A DNA stretch of 36,845 bases from Gammaproteobacteria bacterium (GTDB lineage Bacteria > Pseudomonadota > Gammaproteobacteria > DSM-16500). The first letter of the stretch is position 1; the number at the start of each line of letters is the position of its first letter. The notes below the pieces were generated by a model that saw nothing but the letters and a program-made list of their open reading frames with translations, had not been told where the DNA came from and did not search any database. Location: NCBI GenBank assembly GCA_013286215.1, contig JABDGC010000007.1, positions 19,628 through 56,472 of the forward strand. Direction: 5' to 3'. Of this stretch, positions 23,008 to 30,811 are shown one piece after another. The position numbers were made by a program, and so were the translations under genes.

Positions 23008-24490
23008 CTCAATGGCTGGAGAGGCTACCGAGGACACGGATAGCAGCCTATATGGTGATCCCATTCCATTACAGCGTAGCCTCTCACCGGCCGAGCCATT
23101 TCCGATTGAAGCCCTGGGTGACATCCTGGCGCCATGCGTTAGAGCCATTATGAACGCTATACAAGCGCCTGATGGCATATGCGGGCAAAGTGTACTAGCT
23201 GCCGCTGCTCTAGCGGTTCAAGGCCATGCCGATGCCGTCATTGATGGCCGTGAAATCCCACTATCGGAATTTTTCATAACCATCGGCACATCTGGCGAGC
23301 GCAAAACTGCCGTTGACAATATTGCGTTACAAGCCATCCGGGCTTACCAAAATAAACTTCGACGGGCTCATGAAAAAATCTACCTTCGTTGGCAAACCGA
23401 TATGGAAGCCTATGAAGCAGAAAAAAAATATCAACTAAAAAAAGCCCAGAATTACGAAGCCCGGAAAAATGCCAATGCAGCTATTGGTGAGCCACCTCAA
23501 AGACCTGTTGATCCAATCATCTTAATGGATGAGCCAACTTATGAAGGGTTAATCAAACTCCTTACAACTGGACAACCTTCTGTAGGTTTATTTAGTGATG
23601 AGGGTGGTCGATTCGTTGGCGGCCATGGCATGAACAATGACAATATTTTAAAGACAGCGGCAGGAATGAGCGGACTTTGGGATGGAAAGCCAACTACCCG
23701 CATTAGAGTCGGTGATGCCAATGTTTTGCTTTATGGCAAGCGTGTGTCATTTCACCTGATGGTACAGCCTAATGTGGCTCAAATGATGTTATCAAACCCT
23801 ATTTTGACTGGTCAGGGATTAACATCTAGATGCCTTATTAGTTACCCCCTCTCAACCGCAGGAGGTCGGCTGTATAAAGAAATCAATATAACTATCGCGG
23901 ATGAGTTCAAAAAATGTATAGCCACAATGAACGAAGCCTTACTCGCACCCTTACCTCTGGCCGAGAACAAACAAAATGAGCTTTCTCCTCGAAAAATTTC
24001 ATTATCCAACGGAGCGAAAAGTGCTTTCATTGAATTTCATGATGAAGTTGAGAGCGAGCTTGGCGATGGTCGTCGATTTAGCACAATACGTGGATTTGCA
24101 AATAAAGCGCCGGAACACGCTATTCGACTCGCCGGCATTCTCTCGCTCTTCAACGATATTCATGCCGCTGAAATCAGTACCTACAACATGGAGTCCGGTA
24201 TCATCTTAGCAAAGTATTATCTAAACGAAGCACTTCGGCTGTTTAACGCCAACATGGCCGACCCGGAGCTTACTCAAGCCGAAATGCTATTATCATGGCT
24301 TCACAATCAAAATAAGAAAGAAATTTCGCTGGTGGAGATATACCAGTATGGCCCAAATTCTATTCGAGACCCTAAAACTGCTAGAAGCATCATGCGAATT
24401 TTACAAGATCACAATTGGGTCATTCCTTTAGAAAACGGCGTAATGGTTGAAGGCCTCCTCCGAAAAGAGGCATGGAGGGTAAGAAAATGA
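22988..24490 (+). CDS. DUF3987 (YfjI-like) replication ATPase-like protein
   Basis: ATG 22988 overlaps the primase end by 20 bases and has TTGGAGG upstream; an open frame further 5' is the primase's shadow. The 500-residue product matches DUF3987: AEPFPIEALGDILAPCVRAI, AAAALAVQGHADAVIDGRE, SEFFITIGTSGERKTAVDN (a Walker A-like SGERKT), PTYEGLIKLLTTGQPSVGLF, SDEGGRFVGGHGMN, and GKRVSFHLMVQPNVAQMML. The family sits next to primases in prophages and satellites and is thought to serve as the replicative ATPase or helicase partner; biochemical proof is lacking. The iteron array begins at its stop codon. Confidence 0.88.
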   Translation: MSAKTINSMAGEATEDTDSSLYGDPIPLQRSLSPAEPFPIEALGDILAPCVRAIMNAIQAPDGICGQSVLAAAALAVQGHADAVIDGREIPLSEFFITIGTSGERKTAVDNIALQAIRAYQNKLRRAHEKIYLRWQTDMEAYEAEKKYQLKKAQNYEARKNANAAIGEPPQRPVDPIILMDEPTYEGLIKLLTTGQPSVGLFSDEGGRFVGGHGMNNDNILKTAAGMSGLWDGKPTTRIRVGDANVLLYGKRVSFHLMVQPNVAQMMLSNPILTGQGLTSRCLISYPLSTAGGRLYKEINITIADEFKKCIATMNEALLAPLPLAENKQNELSPRKISLSNGAKSAFIEFHDEVESELGDGRRFSTIRGFANKAPEHAIRLAGILSLFNDIHAAEISTYNMESGIILAKYYLNEALRLFNANMADPELTQAEMLLSWLHNQNKKEISLVEIYQYGPNSIRDPKTARSIMRILQDHNWVIPLENGVMVEGLLRKEAWRVRK

Positions 24491-24634
24491 TTAGCAACTT
24501 TAGCAGGATTAGCAACAGCCTATCATGAAAATTGAAAAGTGTTCTTTTATTTATTACTATTTACTTTGAAATGCTTTTAATATTAGAAATAAAATATTAA
24601 TACCACTTACTGCTAATTTTGCTAAAGCTGCTAA
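24491..24634. repeat. Inverted triplets of 9-bp iterons flanking an AT-rich core: candidate origin
   Basis: Left triplet: TTAGCAACT, TTAGCAGGA, TTAGCAACA at 24491, 24500 and 24509. Right triplet, inverted: TACTGCTAA, TTTTGCTAA, AGCTGCTAA at 24608, 24617 and 24626. Each unit has the 6-bp core TTAGCA. The 90 bases between are about four-fifths A+T by eye, with TTTATTTATTACTATTTAC and TTAATATTAG stretches. It lies right behind primase and DUF3987 genes. Iterons plus an AT-rich unwinding region is the usual layout of plasmid and satellite origins; activity is inferred. Confidence 0.7.
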
Positions 24635-24702
24635 TCTTTAGTTGCTCAAACAGAAAACTATATTTTGATTATAATAGGATTGATCAGATCAAGGAGAGAT
24701 CA

Positions 24703-25086
24703 ATGGCATTTCTACCAGGGCAATCAGGGAACCCCAATGGCCGGCCACGTGGCATCATCGACTGTCGCGCACAGATGCGCTCTCTTCTTCATGATCATGC
24801 GAAAGATTTGGTTGAAAAACTGATCGATATGGCAAAGGCTGGTGATCCAACCGCCATGAAACTATGTATCGAGCGTCTAATCCCACGCTTAAAGCAAGAT
24901 GAGACCATAACGTTTGAGCTACCCGTTGGGCACCTGGACTCGCCAGATAATATAATTAAAATTGCAGAAAATATTACTATGGCAGTCACCACTGGGCACA
25001 TGTCCATTAATGAAGCCAAGGAACTAACGCAATTTATCGACTCCCAACGGGACTCAATCAAAGAAGCTGAGTTGGAAAAAGATTAA
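24703..25086 (+). CDS. DUF5681 protein
   Basis: The ATG at 24703 has AAGGAG 6 bases upstream, so the longer open frame from 24619 is not used. The 127-residue protein begins FLPGQSGNPNGRPRG, the hallmark of DUF5681, followed by a helical region (LLHDHAKDLVEKLIDMAKAG, TAMKLCIERLIPRLKQDE) and EAKELTQFIDSQRDSI. DUF5681 proteins are common in phages and integrated elements, often near terminase or replication genes. Their role is not established, although some are regarded as small-terminase-like DNA binders. No large terminase is present here. Confidence 0.85.
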   Translation: MAFLPGQSGNPNGRPRGIIDCRAQMRSLLHDHAKDLVEKLIDMAKAGDPTAMKLCIERLIPRLKQDETITFELPVGHLDSPDNIIKIAENITMAVTTGHMSINEAKELTQFIDSQRDSIKEAELEKD

Positions 25087-25138
25087 ATTTTTTGCCCTCA
25101 GTCCCCACCCCCAACATAACCTGTTAGTTACAGCTTGC

Positions 25139-25345
25139 TTATATTAATAAATCCTCAAGCGTTACTTGAATCCCATATTTTGCAGCCAATTTAATAATTT
25201 CGACCGCATTGGACGTATTTGGCTTACATCTCCCCCTTTCCCAGGACGAGATGCAAACCTGCCTCAGCCCTAACATTTTTCCAAATTCTTCTTGGGTCAT
25301 ATTTAAGCGTTTACGAATATTTTTAATAAAGTTATCAGCCATCAT
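25139..25345 (-). CDS. XRE-family helix-turn-helix regulator
   Basis: The 68-residue protein is one HTH_3 domain: NFIKNIRKRLNMTQEEFGKM, LGLRQVCISSWERGRCKP, then AVEIIKLAAKYGIQVTLEDL. MTQEEFGKMLGL and ISSWERG mark helices 2 and 3. ATG 25345 and ATG 25342 are both possible. It follows the small acidic gene at 25378-25584 on the same strand after 32 bases, and the pair could form a regulator or antitoxin unit; no known toxin is recognised. Confidence 0.8.
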   Translation of the reverse strand: MMADNFIKNIRKRLNMTQEEFGKMLGLRQVCISSWERGRCKPNTSNAVEIIKLAAKYGIQVTLEDLLI

Positions 25346-25377
25346 ACGAACACGACCATCTTTAATGAACCTGTCAT

Positions 25378-25584
25378 TTATTTGCCAAGCTCTCTTAATT
25401 TCGCTTGCAATATGATATCAAACTCGTCCAGGAACACTTCTTTATAAACCTTAAGAAACTCAACATGCTCTTGGTAACGTTCGACTTCCTCAATTGACTC
25501 ATCAAACACTTTTTCAATAATTGAAAGAACTAAGCTGTGATCAAGCTTGATATCCTCGTCTAAACGAATTTCACATGCACTCAT
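25378..25584 (-). CDS. Small acidic helical protein, unknown
   Basis: A 68-residue protein rich in Glu, Asp and Leu (IKLDHSLVLSIIEKVFDESI, EEVERYQEHVEFLKVYKEVF), predicted to be almost all helix. GAGGTGAAATT precedes the ATG on the minus strand, a good ribosome site. No family is recognised. It is transcribed away from the XRE gene at 25765 and just ahead of the XRE gene at 25139-25345, so a role in element control is likely but inferred. Confidence 0.55.
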   Translation of the reverse strand: MSACEIRLDEDIKLDHSLVLSIIEKVFDESIEEVERYQEHVEFLKVYKEVFLDEFDIILQAKLRELGK

Positions 25585-25764
25585 AATTTCACCTCAATAA
25601 TTTAATTTCAATTTACCTCCTTAAACTCATAAACCTCATCATTAATTCACATGATGGATTGCGCAATTAATATCCATTTGACGCGCATAATGATACATCA
25701 TGCCCAATTAAAATGCCACTTATTGTGTGTAGCCTCATTGTGTGCCATGCGATTAACTAAAATA

Positions 25765-26007
25765 ATGTATAAACGACACCAGAATTTAGTTAAGATAGGA
25801 AAAAAAATAAGGGAAATCCGTTCTAGCTGCGGTTATTCTCAAGAATCCTTTGCTGCTGAAGCTGGGCTTGCGAGGACATATATGGGCAGGGTGGAACGTG
25901 GCGAGCAAAATATGTCACTTCAGATTCTAATCAAAATTGCGTTTACCCTAAATATCGACCCCTCTAATCTGTTACCTCCATTGCGCCAGCTCAAAAACCC
26001 GGAATAA
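25765..26007 (+). CDS. XRE-family transcriptional repressor-like protein
   Basis: I take ATG 25765 because the HTH domain starts right after it; the frame is open back to 25651 but those residues are Cys/His-rich and unlikely to fold. The 80-residue product has IGKKIREIRSSCGYSQESFA, AEAGLARTYMGRVERGEQN and MSLQILIKIAFTLNIDPSNL, a standard HTH_3 domain of the kind found in immunity repressors and restriction-modification controllers. The divergent gene at 25584 shares the ~180-base control region. Confidence 0.78.
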   Translation: MYKRHQNLVKIGKKIREIRSSCGYSQESFAAEAGLARTYMGRVERGEQNMSLQILIKIAFTLNIDPSNLLPPLRQLKNPE

Positions 26008-26029
26008 ATTGCAATAAAGAAGGTACCCC

Positions 26030-26380
26030 ATGAGAGATGCAGCTATAATCGCGCAATCAAATGATAGAGTTGCTCAAGCAACTTTGATAGCTAGATTTAA
26101 AATGTTTTTTGCAGGCCTTATTTTCGCTATTCTTTCTTTTATTGGAACTCACGCGATTCAAACAAACTATATTTCATTAGAAATTTTAGAGGTAGGCTCT
26201 CTCGCTTCTTTATTAATTGCTGGAACACTCTTATTACTTGACCTAAGTGAATATAGGTTGCCACCCCCACCTGAATCGGTAATCATCGAATCCAGATACG
26301 CTAAGTGGTACTGGCTACTATTTGTTTTTGGCATGTTTCTTCTTATTCTCAATCGCTCCATTCTCATCTTTATTAACTGA
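26030..26380 (+). CDS. Small inner-membrane protein, unknown
   Basis: The 116-residue protein has three hydrophobic segments (FFAGLIFAILSFIGTHAI; LEVGSLASLLIAGTLLLL; WYWLLFVFGMFLLILNRSIL), with a short Pro-rich loop (RLPPPPESV) between the second and third. GAAGGTACCCC precedes the ATG. It starts 22 bases after the XRE regulator stop and may be in its operon. Small membrane proteins at this position in satellites can act in exclusion or immunity; no motif proves it. Confidence 0.65.
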   Translation: MRDAAIIAQSNDRVAQATLIARFKMFFAGLIFAILSFIGTHAIQTNYISLEILEVGSLASLLIAGTLLLLDLSEYRLPPPPESVIIESRYAKWYWLLFVFGMFLLILNRSILIFIN

Positions 26381-26395
26381 TCTGCGAATAAGAGC

Positions 26396-26417
26396 GGTAA
26401 GGGCTTTCGCCCTTACC
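26396..26417. terminator. Hairpin between convergent genes
   Basis: GGTAAGGGC, loop TTTC, GCCCTTACC: a perfect 9-bp GC-rich stem. It sits between the membrane-protein gene (plus strand) and the 33-residue frame (minus strand), as a two-way terminator would, though neither strand has a strong T-run after it. Confidence 0.5.
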
Positions 26418-26420
26418 AGG

Positions 26421-26522
26421 TTAAAGTAGCAATAGAGCAATTTTTGCAGCCAGGATCAAGATCGTTAGAAGTTGGCTGGTTGTTTTGACATCTATTTCTA
26501 CTGTTAAAGTAAATTTAATCAT
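26421..26522 (-). CDS. 33-residue hydrophobic small protein
   Basis: ATG 26522 has TCGAGG 5 bases upstream. The peptide begins MIKFTLTVEIDVKTTSQLL and ends in a hydrophobic helix (LTILILAAKIALLLL) right before TAA. The short charged start plus single membrane helix recalls type I toxin or phage small membrane proteins, but no family is recognised. A palindrome overlaps its control region and a hairpin follows its stop, which supports a real transcript. Confidence 0.45.
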   Translation of the reverse strand: MIKFTLTVEIDVKTTSQLLTILILAAKIALLLL

Positions 26523-26538
26523 AAACACCTCGATTAAA

Positions 26539-26567
26539 TTCACCCGCGGGTGAACACCCAATTCACC
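26539..26567. promoter_or_regulatory. Operator-like nested inverted repeats
   Basis: TTCACCCGCGGGTGAA (26539-26554) is a perfect 16-bp palindrome. Its right half GGTGAA pairs again with TTCACC at 26562-26567 across 7 bases, giving three alternating half sites. It lies 17 bases before the 33-residue gene on the minus strand, a place fit for one of the island's XRE regulators. Between here and the tRNA gene I see no gene, only the second arm-site pair. Confidence 0.5.
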
Positions 26568-26763
26568 GCCTTATATAACGACGCGTTGCTACGCCGTCGG
26601 TAAGCTTATGATCATTCAGTTACCGAATCGATAGACTGCTTGTACTCTAAAAGGCAATCTCTGAGCCCCCAAGCATTATCTATCTAGCCGTCCCTACCTT
26701 GGACGACACGGGGATGGTAGATCCCCATTAGTAATTATAGACAATGATTATTGGCTTTCAGGC

Positions 26764-26786
26764 TTCTACACTGCTTCTACATGAGA
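26764..26786. promoter_or_regulatory. Candidate integrase arm-binding sites, right end
   Basis: TTCTACA at 26764 and TTCTACATGAGA at 26775, 11 bases apart in direct orientation, nearly identical to 16312-16334. They lie about 70 bases inside attR. Confidence 0.5.
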
Positions 26787-26853
26787 TATTTAGCATTATT
26801 GGAGGGTGATGAGTGCTGACTTTTAACTTCTTGATTTTAGATGGCCATTTCCA

Positions 26854-26927
<74 letters not shown>

Positions 26928-26987
26928 ATGTGGTGGGGTATATTAAATAGCTTGCTGCCTTTGGAGTCAAGAATAAATTTACCTGTT

Positions 26988-27260
26988 TTACTCCTTAGGC
27001 GGTACATAGCCTTGGGGTTTTTCGCTGCCATCGCCAAACAGAAATTTTTCCAGTTCCTGGCCCAAAAATTGCCGGGCTTTAGGGTCAATGGAGCTTAAGC
27101 GGTATTCATTAATCAGCATGGTTTGGTGGCTGAGCCAAAGTTGCCAGGCTTCCTTCGAGATGTGGTCGTAAATTTTTTGACCTAATCCAGTGGGGAAAGG
27201 CGGTTTATCCAAGCCTTCAGCGTTTTTTTTGAGCTTGGCGCAGTCAACAAAGCGGGTCAT
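26988..27260 (-). CDS. yggX: YggX, Fe(II)-trafficking / oxidative damage protection protein
   Basis: The 90-residue protein matches YggX throughout: [60 protein letters not shown], and the basic/acidic tail ending GYVPPKE. The conserved Cys7 is present. YggX is a small cytoplasmic protein that protects Fe-S enzymes and limits iron-driven damage. Its start overlaps the mutY stop by 4 bases, the classic mutY-yggX operon; MutY itself carries a Fe-S cluster. Confidence 0.97.
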   Translation of the reverse strand: MTRFVDCAKLKKNAEGLDKPPFPTGLGQKIYDHISKEAWQLWLSHQTMLINEYRLSSIDPKARQFLGQELEKFLFGDGSEKPQGYVPPKE

Positions 27261-28318
27261 GACAAGTCTCCTAATAAAGAGAGGATCGGGGCCGGAAGAC
27301 CCAGGGCTTTAGGACGGTGCAAACTATACCAAATTTGGGTTTGGCTGGCCATGTTCTTGGGGAGAGGGCGGTCCAGCGTCAGGTGAACCGGATGAACCTC
27401 CAGATGAAAATGCGAAAAGGTATGGCGAAAGGGCTTGAGCGTGCGGCCTTGTTTAATCTCAAGTTGAAACTGTTTTAAACAGTGGCGTTTAATTTGCGCG
27501 AGGGAGGCTTTTTCCGGAATTTCCGGCAAAGACCATAAACCACCCCAGATGCCGCTGGAGGGGCGTTTTTGCAGGAGGACCCGATCTTTATTTTGCAGAA
27601 TCAAAAAAGTGGTCTTGCGGACAGGGAGCTTGGCCTTCTTCTTTTTAAAAGGAATCTGTTCCACCAGCCCCCGCTGCTGGGCTTGGCAAGAGGACAACAG
27701 AGGGCAGTCCGAACAGCGCGGGTTCTTGGGGGTGCAGACAGTAGCGCCCAAGTCCATCATGACCTGGCTATAATCCGCGACGCGTTTGCTGGGTGTATAT
27801 TCTTCCGCTAGCTCCCAGAGGCGATCCAACGTTTTTTTGTCATCAATGGGGTCGGTGAGGCCATGAAAACGGGCTAAGAGCCGCTTAACATTGCCATCAA
27901 GGATAGCGGCCTTTTTATTAAAAGCACAGCTTAAAATGGCTCCGGCAGTGGAACGGCCAATGCCGGGCAAGCTTTCCACTTGTTCCAGTTGATTGGGAAA
28001 GATTCCCTGCCAGTCCTTTTGAATGATTTGCGCACTGCGATGCAAATTGCGTGCCCGGCTGTAATATCCCAAGCCTGTCCAAACATGCAGCACCTCATCT
28101 TCCTTGGCGCGGGCCAACGAGGCGAGGTCAGGAAAGCGCGTGAGGAAGCGTTCGAAATAGGGAATAACCGTCGTGACCTGGGTTTGCTGCAGCATGATCT
28201 CAGAGACCCAGACGCGATAGGGTGTCTTGTTTTGTTGCCAGGGAAGGCTGTGGCGGCCAAAGCAGTCAAACCATTTTAAGACGAGCTTTTGAAAGAGCAT
28301 CGGAGAGAGCTGGGTCAC
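27257..28318 (-). CDS. mutY: A/G-specific adenine DNA glycosylase MutY
   Basis: The 353-residue protein removes adenine mispaired with 8-oxoguanine. Seen in order: [20 protein letters not shown] with the catalytic Glu, the helix-hairpin-helix [12 protein letters not shown], the catalytic Asp in [12 protein letters not shown], and the 4Fe-4S cluster ligands in [17 protein letters not shown]. The C-terminal NUDIX-like domain ([19 protein letters not shown], then [15 protein letters not shown]) reads the 8-oxoG. Length and order are normal. It overlaps yggX. Confidence 0.97.
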   Translation of the reverse strand: MTQLSPMLFQKLVLKWFDCFGRHSLPWQQNKTPYRVWVSEIMLQQTQVTTVIPYFERFLTRFPDLASLARAKEDEVLHVWTGLGYYSRARNLHRSAQIIQKDWQGIFPNQLEQVESLPGIGRSTAGAILSCAFNKKAAILDGNVKRLLARFHGLTDPIDDKKTLDRLWELAEEYTPSKRVADYSQVMMDLGATVCTPKNPRCSDCPLLSSCQAQQRGLVEQIPFKKKKAKLPVRKTTFLILQNKDRVLLQKRPSSGIWGGLWSLPEIPEKASLAQIKRHCLKQFQLEIKQGRTLKPFRHTFSHFHLEVHPVHLTLDRPLPKNMASQTQIWYSLHRPKALGLPAPILSLLGDLS

Positions 28319-28342
28319 GATTAAGCTGGATTCCTTACTTTT

Positions 28343-28368
28343 CCCTACTCCTCGGAAAGGGAGTAGGG
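28343..28368. repeat. Intergenic hairpin
   Basis: CCCTACTCC and GGAGTAGGG form a perfect 9-bp stem around 8 bases, between mutY and the hydrolase-fold gene. Neither strand has a T-run, so a terminator role is uncertain. Confidence 0.5.
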
Positions 28369-28384
28369 AGTGAAAAGATTTTGG

Positions 28385-28969
28385 CTAAGCGGGAATTGCC
28401 AAGCTGGCAGTGCTGCGAACGCTGATCATTTGTAAAAACGTGTCTGTGCTTAAAACAGAGGCGTAGATTGGTTCGAGAGCCGCTAGGAAAGAATGCTGCA
28501 CGTTCTGAGCCGGGATAATAGTTTCATTAAAGTGCAGGTCTTTGGTGGCGCAAGCATCGTGCAGGACGGTGCAGAGCAAACCATTGTCATAGGCCGCTTT
28601 CGTGGTCGCATCAACCGCATTGTGGGTCATCATGCCGCAAATAGTGAGATGCGTGATCTGATTTTTGTTGAGTACGCTGAGCATCGTGGTGTCGCGGAAA
28701 CTATTGGGATAATGTTTTTTAACGATGAATTCACCTTTGGCGGGCTGAAAGTCTGGATGAAACTCAGCGCCTTTTGTGCAAGGCAGAAAATAGGTATCAT
28801 TAGCACGCGTCGAAATATGTTGCACATGAATGATAGGCCATTCACGAGCACGATAAGCTTGTAACAATTGCTTTCCTTTTGCCGCAACGTAGGTACTTTT
28901 CTCAATAGGCATCCGGCCATTTGGAAAGTAATCGTTTTGGATTTCGATTAATAATAGGGCAGTCTTCAT
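28385..28969 (-). CDS. Isochorismatase/cysteine-hydrolase fold protein lacking the nucleophile
   Basis: The 194-residue protein fits the isochorismatase-like hydrolase family: ALLLIEIQNDYFPNGRM at the start, GEFIVKKHYPNSFRDT with the catalytic Lys, and THLTICGMMTHNAVDATTKA. Related nicotinamidase-like members read CGMMTHMCVD with Cys as nucleophile; here it is Ala118. The first-strand catalytic Asp is Glu9. Two of the three triad positions therefore differ. Some family members (EntB, PhzD) work without the Cys, so activity on another substrate, or a binding role, is possible. It is divergent from birA. Confidence 0.82.
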   Translation of the reverse strand: MKTALLLIEIQNDYFPNGRMPIEKSTYVAAKGKQLLQAYRAREWPIIHVQHISTRANDTYFLPCTKGAEFHPDFQPAKGEFIVKKHYPNSFRDTTMLSVLNKNQITHLTICGMMTHNAVDATTKAAYDNGLLCTVLHDACATKDLHFNETIIPAQNVQHSFLAALEPIYASVLSTDTFLQMISVRSTASLAIPA

Positions 28970-29047
28970 ATGCTATCCTTAATTTGGGTGTGAAATAATG
29001 TTCAATTTAACCTCCTTTGATGCTTTATGCAATAAAAAAATTGTACT

Positions 29048-29860
29048 ATGAAAGAACAGCGCGAATTGCTTGATGCTAAAAAGATCATTGAGGCAATCCC
29101 ACCTCAAAGTAGGTCATATTTATCGCGATTGGACATTTTTTGCTCGATTGATTCCACGAATACGTATCTTTTGCTGCAGGGAAAACAGCAGCCAAACCAG
29201 CGTGAATCCGGTTGGGTCTGTCTCGCTGAACAGCAAACGCAGGGTCGCGGGCGGCAAGGCAAGGAATGGTTTTCACCTTATGCCACGAATATTTATTGTT
29301 CGCTGACCTGGGCTTTCCCAACCGCTTTTCCCGGTCTTTCTGCTTTGAGTCTGGTCTGTGGGGTTCTGCTGATCCAAATGCTCAAAGGTCTCGGTATCGA
29401 AGGCGCCTTGGGGTTGAAATGGCCAAACGATGTATTATTTTCGGGACGCAAGCTGGCCGGAATTTTATTGGAGACTCGCGTTTCAGCTCAGCAAAATTGG
29501 GTGGTGATTGGCTTGGGTTTGAATCACGCTTTGCCGCAAGATCAGAATCCCGCCTGGATTGGCGTGGAGGAAATTCTGGGAAAAGCCCTGTCACGCAACA
29601 GGGCGATTGGTCTTTTGTTGGACGAACTCTTCCAGGGCTTGGTCCTTTTTGAAGCAAAGGGCCTCAAACCTTTTTTGCCCGCCATCCGTGAACATGACCT
29701 GCTTTTGCAAAAAGAGGTTGTGATTCAGACGCCACAGCGCTGGGTTACCGGTCTGGCTCAAGGCCTCAGCGAGGACGGCGACTTGCTGCTCCTTGATGAG
29801 GAGGGCAAGCACCATCGATTTTGTTATGGGGAAGCTTCAGTCCGTCTCAAGCCCAGTTAG
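29048..29860 (+). CDS. birA: Biotin-[acetyl-CoA-carboxylase] ligase without HTH domain
   Basis: The 270-residue protein carries the catalytic and C-terminal domains of BirA: FCSIDSTNTYLL, AEQQTQGRGRQGKEWFSP (biotinyl-AMP binding loop), LGLKWPNDVLFSGRKLAGIL with the key Lys, and VVIGLGLNHALP. The N-terminal winged-helix repressor domain of E. coli BirA (321 residues) is missing. It should attach biotin to the acetyl-CoA carboxylase carrier protein but not act as a repressor. It is convergent with the dipeptidase gene, with only 31 bases between the stops. Confidence 0.92.
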   Translation: MKEQRELLDAKKIIEAIPPQSRSYLSRLDIFCSIDSTNTYLLLQGKQQPNQRESGWVCLAEQQTQGRGRQGKEWFSPYATNIYCSLTWAFPTAFPGLSALSLVCGVLLIQMLKGLGIEGALGLKWPNDVLFSGRKLAGILLETRVSAQQNWVVIGLGLNHALPQDQNPAWIGVEEILGKALSRNRAIGLLLDELFQGLVLFEAKGLKPFLPAIREHDLLLQKEVVIQTPQRWVTGLAQGLSEDGDLLLLDEEGKHHRFCYGEASVRLKPS

Positions 29861-29918
29861 GTTTAAGGCTCAAGAAAGAACGGCGAAGTTTTTATTGAGC
29901 TTTTTGTACGGTATCATA
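29861..29918 (+). terminator. Possible terminator after birA
   Basis: GGCTCAA (29867-29873) pairs with TTGAGC followed by TTTTTG, giving a short stem, a long loop and a T-run. It overlaps the end of the convergent dipeptidase gene. The long loop makes it weak. Confidence 0.3.
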
Positions 29919-30650
29919 AAGTGCGAATTTGTGATGAGTCTGATACGCCCAATAACGATCTCCGTAGGACCAGTGCCAATACTCTGTCGGGTAATTAACA
30001 AAGCCGACCGCTTCCAGCGCTTTTCCCATAATTTTGCGGTAAGTTTTCGCTTTTTCTGAAATAGCCAGAGAGTCTGTTTTACAATAGATGCCCGATAAAT
30101 CTCGATACGTATCATCTAAGGTGATGCCCATGTCGACGACGTTTCCGTTTTTATCGATCAGATAAACATCAATGGCTGCGCCGGTAGAATGGGGCGGAAT
30201 ATTTTTTGAGCCGTCTAAATTAATCACCGGAGAAACAAATTTGGTCGATTCTATGAAAAGTTGTTGGTGCGTTAATTGCGGGTTTTCTTTTTGCAAACGG
30301 TCATAACGTTCTTGAAAGAGTTTTTGCTGCAGCTCAAGGCTTCGGTAGCCTTCATAAAGACGAAATTGGAGTCCATCGGGTAGTTTTGCTTGAGCTTGTT
30401 TGAGCTTCTCGTAAATAGTTTTGCGCACCTGGGTGTAATTTGTATTCTGAGGCAGCACTGGCGGTGGGCCATAAGAAATTTCTTTTTGAGTAACCAGGTC
30501 AACCAGGGGTTCATGGTTTTCATGGATGGCTATGTTTAATACTTTTGGATCAGCAATTAAGACAATTTGTTCTTTTGCGTAGCAATTGAGCATTATTATA
30601 AAGCCGAAGGTTAGGAGTAGAAGGGTTTTCATTATTTCACCGTTAATCAT
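29892..30650 (-). CDS. VanX/DdpX-type D-Ala-D-Ala dipeptidase, exported
   Basis: ATG 30650 has AAGGAG 4 bases upstream; ATG 30632 is the alternative. The 252-residue product starts with a signal peptide (MKTLLLLTFGFIIMLNCYAK) and belongs to peptidase M15D: LYEGYRSLELQQKLFQ, the zinc motif PPHSTGAAIDVYLID (S/P-x-H-x-x-G-x-A-x-D) and NYPTEYWHWSYGDRYWAY, with Glu and His completing the active site. In VanX this cleaves D-Ala-D-Ala. A periplasmic enzyme could recycle cell-wall dipeptides for growth. No van resistance genes are nearby, so a resistance role is unlikely. Confidence 0.88.
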   Translation of the reverse strand: MINGEIMKTLLLLTFGFIIMLNCYAKEQIVLIADPKVLNIAIHENHEPLVDLVTQKEISYGPPPVLPQNTNYTQVRKTIYEKLKQAQAKLPDGLQFRLYEGYRSLELQQKLFQERYDRLQKENPQLTHQQLFIESTKFVSPVINLDGSKNIPPHSTGAAIDVYLIDKNGNVVDMGITLDDTYRDLSGIYCKTDSLAISEKAKTYRKIMGKALEAVGFVNYPTEYWHWSYGDRYWAYQTHHKFALYDTVQKAQ

Positions 30651-30811
30651 GCTACTCCTTTAAATCCATGGTTGATTGTCTACTCGCAAATCACTTTCAA
30701 TTCTGATTGCAGTCTAAATGATACACTAGATAGCCGCTAACCTCCCATATCAATGCTTGGACTTTTGCTAGTTAAGATGGCTTACGGTATTGTAATGTAT
30801 TAAAGTTAGGC

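Noticed and set aside
24619..24702. Longer start for the DUF5681 protein
   Set aside because: AAGGAG lies before ATG 24703, and the extra residues overlap the right iteron triplet.
29892..30650. Vancomycin resistance gene cluster
   Set aside because: A VanX-like dipeptidase alone, exported and without vanH, vanA or vanRS, fits D-Ala-D-Ala use rather than resistance.
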